A DNA stretch of 64,000 bases from Harmothoe impar (Eukaryota > Annelida > Polychaeta > Phyllodocida > Polynoidae). Each line of letters starts with the position of its first letter. Within the stretch, counting starts at the first letter, position 1. Of this stretch, positions 58,837 to 64,000 are shown piece by piece. The position numbers and the translations under genes were made by a program. A model generated the notes under the pieces. It was not told the DNA's origin and made no database searches. It was given only the letters and a program-made list of their open reading frames with translations. Where the stretch lies: positions 39,586,976 through 39,650,975 of the forward strand of contig OX381718.1 of the NCBI GenBank assembly GCA_947462335.1, given 5' to 3'.

Positions 58837-59496
58837 CATTAGGCCTTTAGACCTTTGAACATGATATAGACACATAAAAACACAGAAGGAATGTTCTATA
58901 GTATGTATTTAGGATCTAAAATTTGGTTCCCAGCCAAAGCCATTGCCATGCAATATAATTATTTTTACATCATCATTTGCCATATCCAATTAAACTTGAT
59001 ACAAGATGGACATACCCGGTAATAGGTTTACCTATTCTAGACGTAAGAAACCTAGGTCAATAATATTGAAAGAAAGTGTGAACATGAGTGTGCATACTGT
59101 TTAGATATATGACAGTAATTCAACTATCTTATCTTTATTGTCTCTGTACATAATCTCTGTCTTTAATTATGATATGGCAATCTGTCTGCAATCAATATCC
59201 CCGGGATCAGAAACTATGCAGACTAAAATAATTATTGATTCCCAATGCATTGAATAGTATCTTACTCCACATCACCCAACATTCCAATGCATGGGGTGGA
59301 GGTAGTAATGCCAGGTGGGACCAGGACTACAAGAATTCACCAGCAATCACATAGAATTATTCAGTATTTAGACTCCAACTAAGACATTCTTCCCTTGAAC
59401 CCAATCAGCACAAACCGACCCGCCACCATTGATGTAAAGTATTGATTAGTTTATGGGAAGTTTCTCCCCGGCCCTGTGGCCTGCCCTACTTCTCCT

Positions 59497-59743
59497 TTAA
59501 CCCTTTAAGGATGGCATTTTGCCGTAAAGCAATGTTTTGCAGTCATGATGCACTAATGCAGCGCCGGATTAAACTTGCTGTCACTGCATTGATCAGTGCA
59601 TCATGCCGACACATGGGGAGTGTAGCAATCCGGCATGATACTTAAATGCAGCCCTGGTCAGTCATTCACCAGGGCTGCATTCATGCACAATGACGACGAA
59701 GGGTATAGCACATTAAAGCACTCTGCAGCCTTTAAAGGGTTAT
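59497..59743 (+). mobile_element. Double-hairpin TTAA MITE, copy 40 (tandem duplicate of copy 39)
   Basis: Identical by eye to copy 39; arises from the 2,084-bp duplication, not from a separate insertion. Confidence 0.92.
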
Positions 59744-60058
59744 CCATCTGGTGCCTGGTACCCGTTGCTGTGTTGAGCCATTGCCAGACATTGCTTTCGG
59801 TGGTTCCAATGAAATATGTCTCTGCATCTTATATAAGCTGGCCAGCCTCAGTGTACATTTTTGAAGGTAGTTGGCAGCTCCACCACGCCCTATGCCAATA
59901 AGCACCCTTCAAAATAGAGACCCACGCACATTTCTGTTATCTGATACATGGGATGCAAGTATGGACTCTCCCACCTTGGCGTCTAGACATTGCCAAAACA
60001 TATCCTGAATTACCAAAAACAAAACGCACCCCGCCTAATCTTAAAAAGTTCAAGTAGA

Positions 60059-61505
60059 TTATGTGGGACATCATCAGTGCATAGGTGCCTATCAAAGGAG
60101 GAACGAAGAATAGAAAAAAAAGAAGGAAAAGGATTTCGGTAGCACCCGATATACAAATAAATTACCAAATGATCTGCAGACAGTATTAAAGGGGAGAATG
60201 GTCCGGGGAATGGTTTACTTCTCAAATCTAGCACAATCAATATCACTATAGCTACAGGTTATTCATCCACAAGAAACACCCTCACCATGTATCTCTCACA
60301 GCTTTACTGGAAAAGCTGTTATTTGAGACAGAAATGCAGATCACGTTTTAGAAGTTAAGATCTTAACATTATTTTAGTTTTAGATATTGTGCACTTAGGA
60401 AGAGGACATTATTTAGCACAAGAGGTGGGGGTAAAAGATGCAGACCCCTCTAGAGGATGGCGAGTGGGGGGGGGGGAGTCAAAACTTTAGTTGGTCTCCA
60501 ATAGCGACGATTCGTATAGGTTAGATTTCTATTAGACCAGAATCACACCAGAATATTTAGGGGATGATAATTGTAATTAATAGAGTCTGGATCAGTACTC
60601 AAGGTCTCACCCCACTTATTCCCACGTCTCCTGTCTACTTGCCATTCATCTGGTGATAACGGTCGAAACCAGTCCAATTGCTACGAGCAATGTTTTTCTC
60701 TTTTACTGTCACAATTAACCAGTTCATGTGGAACAGACATTTGTCAATTTGACTTTTTAGATTAAAGAAAAAGGTAAATATAGGATGTGTTTTTCTGGGA
60801 CTAAACCGGATTCAGTTTTTGCCATTAGGATATATACTTGTGTGGGGGGTTAATAGCTCTTAATGGATTACTATGATATATCTTAGCTGCTCAATCTGAA
60901 GAAGATATAATAAATCTTCTTCTTGTCGATGAATTTACTCATCATTAGTCTTCACCTTAGATAGAGATGGGGAGAAGATTAGCATGGTAACTGGGTAATG
61001 ATAGAGATAATCTTTCTAATGCCCCTTGACTGATATATCAGTCACTGCATACTATACATATGTTGTGGGGTGGATTACTTGTTAGTACTCAGGTGAGCAT
61101 AAGTCAAGATATTATATTTAAGGGTAATGTTTTTCACATTAAGAACTGATCAGATTCAAAAGAATCTCCTCCTCAAGTATTTAGATAAAATGACACTATT
61201 CTGTTTTAATGGATTGTATGTACATCTTCTTCAGTCAGTCATATGAGGCATTAAGATAATAATCAGAAAGGTCACAAAGACTGAATCTACTATTTTGTGG
61301 GACTTGCTGTGACTTGTATGGACCATTTTACAACCCTGCAATGACTATGCTCCCCACTCATCGAATCCCAAACGACTTTACAACCTTACTCTGGATTGTA
61401 ATCATTGTATAATAACGATAATGGTGGATCGGTCTAGCTCCGTTTTGGCTTGCATACATACATTAGTCAATACACCTGTGTAATAAGGCAATGGTGTGTC
61501 AACCC
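60059..61505. other. Non-coding stretch
   Basis: No exon recognised. A 16-nt match to the conserved U6 snRNA core (GAGAAGATTAGCATGG at 60972-60987) and a perfect palindrome GACTGATATATCAGTC at 61028-61043 are the only features. Confidence 0.5.
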
Positions 61506-61664
61506 TTAACCCTTTAAGGGCCGCATTGTGCTTTCATACATCATGTCCGCATGATGCATGCTTGCGGGCCTTGCTGCATTCAAGCACCATGCTGACCCCA
61601 CGGCGTTGATACACTCCCAAACAGTCAGCATGATGCATGGATGCAGTCCTGGCTAGTAGACTGC
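61506..61664 (-). mobile_element. Double-hairpin TTAA MITE, copy 41 (right end replaced)
   Basis: TTAACCCTTTAAGGGCCGCA left end, reversed spacer CGTTGATACACTCCCAAACA, start of right hairpin (GCAGTCCTGGCTAGTAGACT). It is then cut by the second dispersed element at 61665. Confidence 0.88.
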
Positions 61665-61715
61665 TTAAAGTCCCAAATGTCAGTACCCCTACAGCAACAG
61701 TCGGAACCGGGACAT
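61665..61715. repeat. Second short dispersed element, copy 3 (partial)
   Basis: TTAAAGTCCCAAATGTCAGT, ACCCCTACAGCAACAGTCGG and ACCGGGACATG match 17547-17610. It again lies inside a MITE of the main family. Confidence 0.7.
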
Positions 61716-62373
61716 GTATTTCAAGAAAAAAAAATGTATATAAAGACATACATATCATTTTACATAAGTCTGACACCTTAGTATTCTCTGTCAGGCACGG
61801 TCATGACCCAACACGAGGGAGGGTTATCTTGTAAACATGTACATTTATCATTTCCGTTTCCTGTGTCTAGTGTTTGCGACATGGCATGAAGCCACATGGT
61901 CTGTAATCCCTGCCCTTGGCATGGGGTCATCAGTAAATGTATGTTATATCATGGGTATATGGTCTCTTTACTCGTCCACGTTATGGCCTAAAGTTTGTGC
62001 CAATGAATTCTTTGGCAAGTGCATAAAAGTGGGCTATAATAGTATGGGAGCGTTCACGAATGACGACACCCATGCTGGGACATTTTCAAAGCTCCCACCC
62101 ACCCCATGCCATTTCCTTTTGATAAAATCGCCTGTAGAGGTGTATGGCCCGGATGACATTTCCTCATGAAACCTATGTATATAGCCGCAACATACTAGGC
62201 GAGGGGTAAACTATGGAGAAGAGACATCTTTTGTTGGTGGGACACTATTTGATGTTACACCAGTATTACAGGGGTACATAAACGGTAGACACCATGACCG
62301 TCACACGTGACCTGTTTGTCACCACGCCACCTTTTTACTTAATGTTTCCCTTTTCCCCCTTTTTTCTCACTGC
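61716..62373. other. Non-coding stretch
   Basis: Holds a 110-codon open frame (61837-62169, +) with hydrophobic patches but no recognisable domain; probably chance. Confidence 0.45.
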
Positions 62374-62606
62374 TTAACCCTTTCAAGGCCACATAGCGCT
62401 TTATCGGAATGCTGCGCGAATGCATGCAGCGCTGCAGAGTAATGCGCCAGTAATGCATTCAAGCACCATGCCGACCATATTGAGTTGACAATGCTGTCTA
62501 AAGGTGTGCCCATTGCAGACCTGGCAAGTCTACTCGACAGGGCTGCATTCACGTATCATGACGACCAAGGTAGTCGCTCATCAAAGCACTATCAGCCCAC
62601 ATTACC
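62374..62606 (-). mobile_element. Double-hairpin TTAA MITE, copy 42 (A/A, right end worn)
   Basis: TTAACCCTTTCAAGGCCACA left end; GCATGCAGCGCTGCAG within the left hairpin; right hairpin CTGGCAAGTCTACTCGACAG; right end reduced to CAAAGCACTATCAGCCC. Confidence 0.82.
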
Positions 62607-63279
62607 CTCTAGGACTATCTTAGCCTATCTCCAATGTCTAAGGAGTACTGAAAGCCCTAAACTGGTTGACTTCCGGCATGTCATCAATCAAAATATGACT
62701 TTAAAGTACTGTACTATATACAATAACTGCAGTGTTATCAGGCATTTGTAGTCAGCGCTTTATGTTACCTTTTCATTGACTAGGAGAAATAGTTATATGG
62801 TGATAAGAGGCGGAATCCGCAGTGGGCCTGAAATGGTCATAAATAATACCCGGCCTATTCATTGACAAGTAATGAGTGATAACGAGTTTAACTATGTAAA
62901 AAACACACGAGTCTGGAACCTGGCTGCTGCTATGGTGGTCCTGTTGGCACTGGTTGGGGTAGGTCCCAGGTGGCCAGGTGAGAGTGGGGCCACCTGGTGA
63001 GTTCATCCATCAATACCCCAGCCAATCAGTATGACATATTGGTTGGACTGATTTTTCTTTTTGTATTTCGGTGATTAAGTTCATTTCCCAACCCCGATCC
63101 CTGTTGGAATAGTCCCATTCGCTGCCAATTTTAAAATGCCTGTAATTCAAGATAAATTGGTAAGAGCCATGTGAGACGAGCTGTTATGTTCATTTCTCCC
63201 CTCTGATTATACTGGAATGGACATAATGATTCGGCAGCCTGCCATTTTGCTCCTCCTGGGGAAGAAGTGGGTCCCTCGT
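62607..63279. other. Non-coding stretch
   Basis: Nothing recognisable apart from a GGCCACCTGG/CCAGGTGGCC mirrored word near 62970-63000. Confidence 0.5.
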
Positions 63280-63532
63280 TTTACCCTTATGGGGCCGCAT
63301 AGTGCTTTAGTGCGCTATGACCTTTGTCGTCATGATGCATGAATGCAGCCCTGGCCAGTATCTCCACAGGGCTGCATTTAAACACCCAACTCTGAGTGGT
63401 CAACACACTCTGAAAGGGTGGGCATTATGCATCAATGCAGTGCTGGCGAGTTATTCGCCGGCGCTACTTTGGGACATCATTGCCGTAACTGTTGTTTTAA
63501 CGTAACATATCATCCTGATGCTAATGGGTTAA
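63280..63532 (-). mobile_element. Double-hairpin TTAA MITE, copy 43 (A/A, right end worn)
   Basis: TTACCCTTATGGGGCCGCAT left end, left hairpin GCAGCCCTGGCCAGT against CAGGGCTGCAT, reversed spacer GTCAACACACTCTGAAAGGG. The right end survives only as AATGGGTTAA. Confidence 0.85.
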
Positions 63533-64000
63533 GATTACAGAGTTATTTATCGACCAGTCTAAGCAGAACAAGCTACCAACATTGCCAAGCCCACTATATA
63601 TATACTCTTCAATCAAAGACAAATCCTAGTCATCATCTCATATTCTCTTGATATTAAATCATTTCAACGGTAAAAAATAGTCACTCACGACCAAATTCAG
63701 TGTGGTTAGAACCATTACCAGACTTAAATTGGTGTAATAAATGCACATAGGATGGGAAGACTTTTGTGATTGAAATAACCACCACACACTGTTCACCTTG
63801 TTTCCTCACTTAAATGCAGGGCCAACCTTTTCCCCTTGAGTATTCATAATATTGTACATTGTGGGAGCAATGCTTGAGGAAGCATTCCCATGCCTCGTTG
63901 GGTACTTGTATGAGTTTACTCCCCTGGGGCCAGCAAATTACTCCGACTCTCTTTGTCGTATTGGACGTGGATAACTTAATGATTGCCAGGACTAGGAGGT
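63533..64000. other. Non-coding tail of the window
   Basis: No gene or repeat recognised. Confidence 0.5.

Larger units (their letters stand above)
57975..60058 (+). repeat. Tandem duplication, unit 2 (2,084 bp)
   Basis: Offset from unit 1 is constant at 2,084 with no indel seen. Differences noted by eye are about seven substitutions, all in the first 640 bp (for example A55911/T57995 and a GTTAATTA/GTTGAATA change near 56519/58603). The last 1.4 kb appears identical. Unit 2 ends ...TTCAAGTAGA before unrelated sequence. Confidence 0.95.
23260..64000 (+). other. HHIPL: Start of intron 2 of the HHIP-like gene; its 3' limit is not seen
   Basis: Everything after the exon 2 donor is either a very long intron, or an intron followed by missed exons and intergenic DNA. 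I looked for the next conserved propeller block of the family (LLGKxLRIDV-like) beside acceptors and did not see it. The interval is filled with mobile elements described separately. Confidence 0.4.

Noticed and set aside
2300..63532. CRISPR-like array of regularly repeated palindromes
   Set aside because: Spacing is irregular (hundreds to thousands of bases), the repeats carry terminal inverted repeats and TTAA targets, and the host is a eukaryote; this is a dispersed transposon family.

Overview
This 64 kb window looks like nuclear DNA of a marine invertebrate animal. It contains one multi-exon gene with GT-AG introns, very low coding density, many palindromic mobile elements, long G/C homopolymers and tRNA-derived SINE-like fragments. 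A mollusc or other lophotrochozoan seems most likely from the SINE-like tail and repeat style. A cephalochordate is not excluded, and the species cannot be fixed from sequence alone.

Only one protein gene is convincingly recognisable. It is a Hedgehog-interacting-protein-like (HHIP/HHIPL family) secreted protein on the + strand. Exon 1 (coding 19878-20852) encodes a signal peptide, a cysteine-rich folate-receptor-like domain and the start of a glucose/sorbosone-dehydrogenase-type beta-propeller. Exon 2 (23186-23259) continues the propeller in perfect phase. The remaining exons were not found in the 40.7 kb that follow, so they are either beyond the window or too short or diverged to see by eye.

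The rest is intergenic or intronic. It is dominated by one family of short palindromic elements: about 43 recognisable copies, roughly 15% of the window. Each copy has terminal inverted repeats beginning CCCTTTAAGG beside TTAA, and most contain two internal hairpins joined by a third, asymmetric spacer hairpin, giving a cloverleaf-like plan. A nested insertion at 17329-17540 shows that TTAA is the duplicated target, which points to piggyBac-type mobilisation of a non-autonomous element. Two sub-types of half-element (A and B) differ by compensatory changes in both hairpin arms and are found mixed left/right within single copies. This family is the most unusual thing here.

Other layout: a 304-bp-period direct repeat at 1-435; inverted-repeat elements at 4157-4358, 5535-5799, 18820-19122 (just upstream of the HHIP-like gene) and 42025-42212; a second short dispersed element with TTAAACCC/GGGTTTAA ends; a nearly perfect 2,084-bp tandem duplication at 55891-60058; SINE-like pieces at 39001 and about 52800-53110; and several clusters of transcription-factor-like motifs (ETS at 11391-11498, CRE at 27372-27401, CRE/E-box/CTCF-like at about 40934-41080, E-box/CCAAT/E2F at 49674-49852). 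Almost all short open reading frames in the window are chance readings, many running through the palindromic elements.
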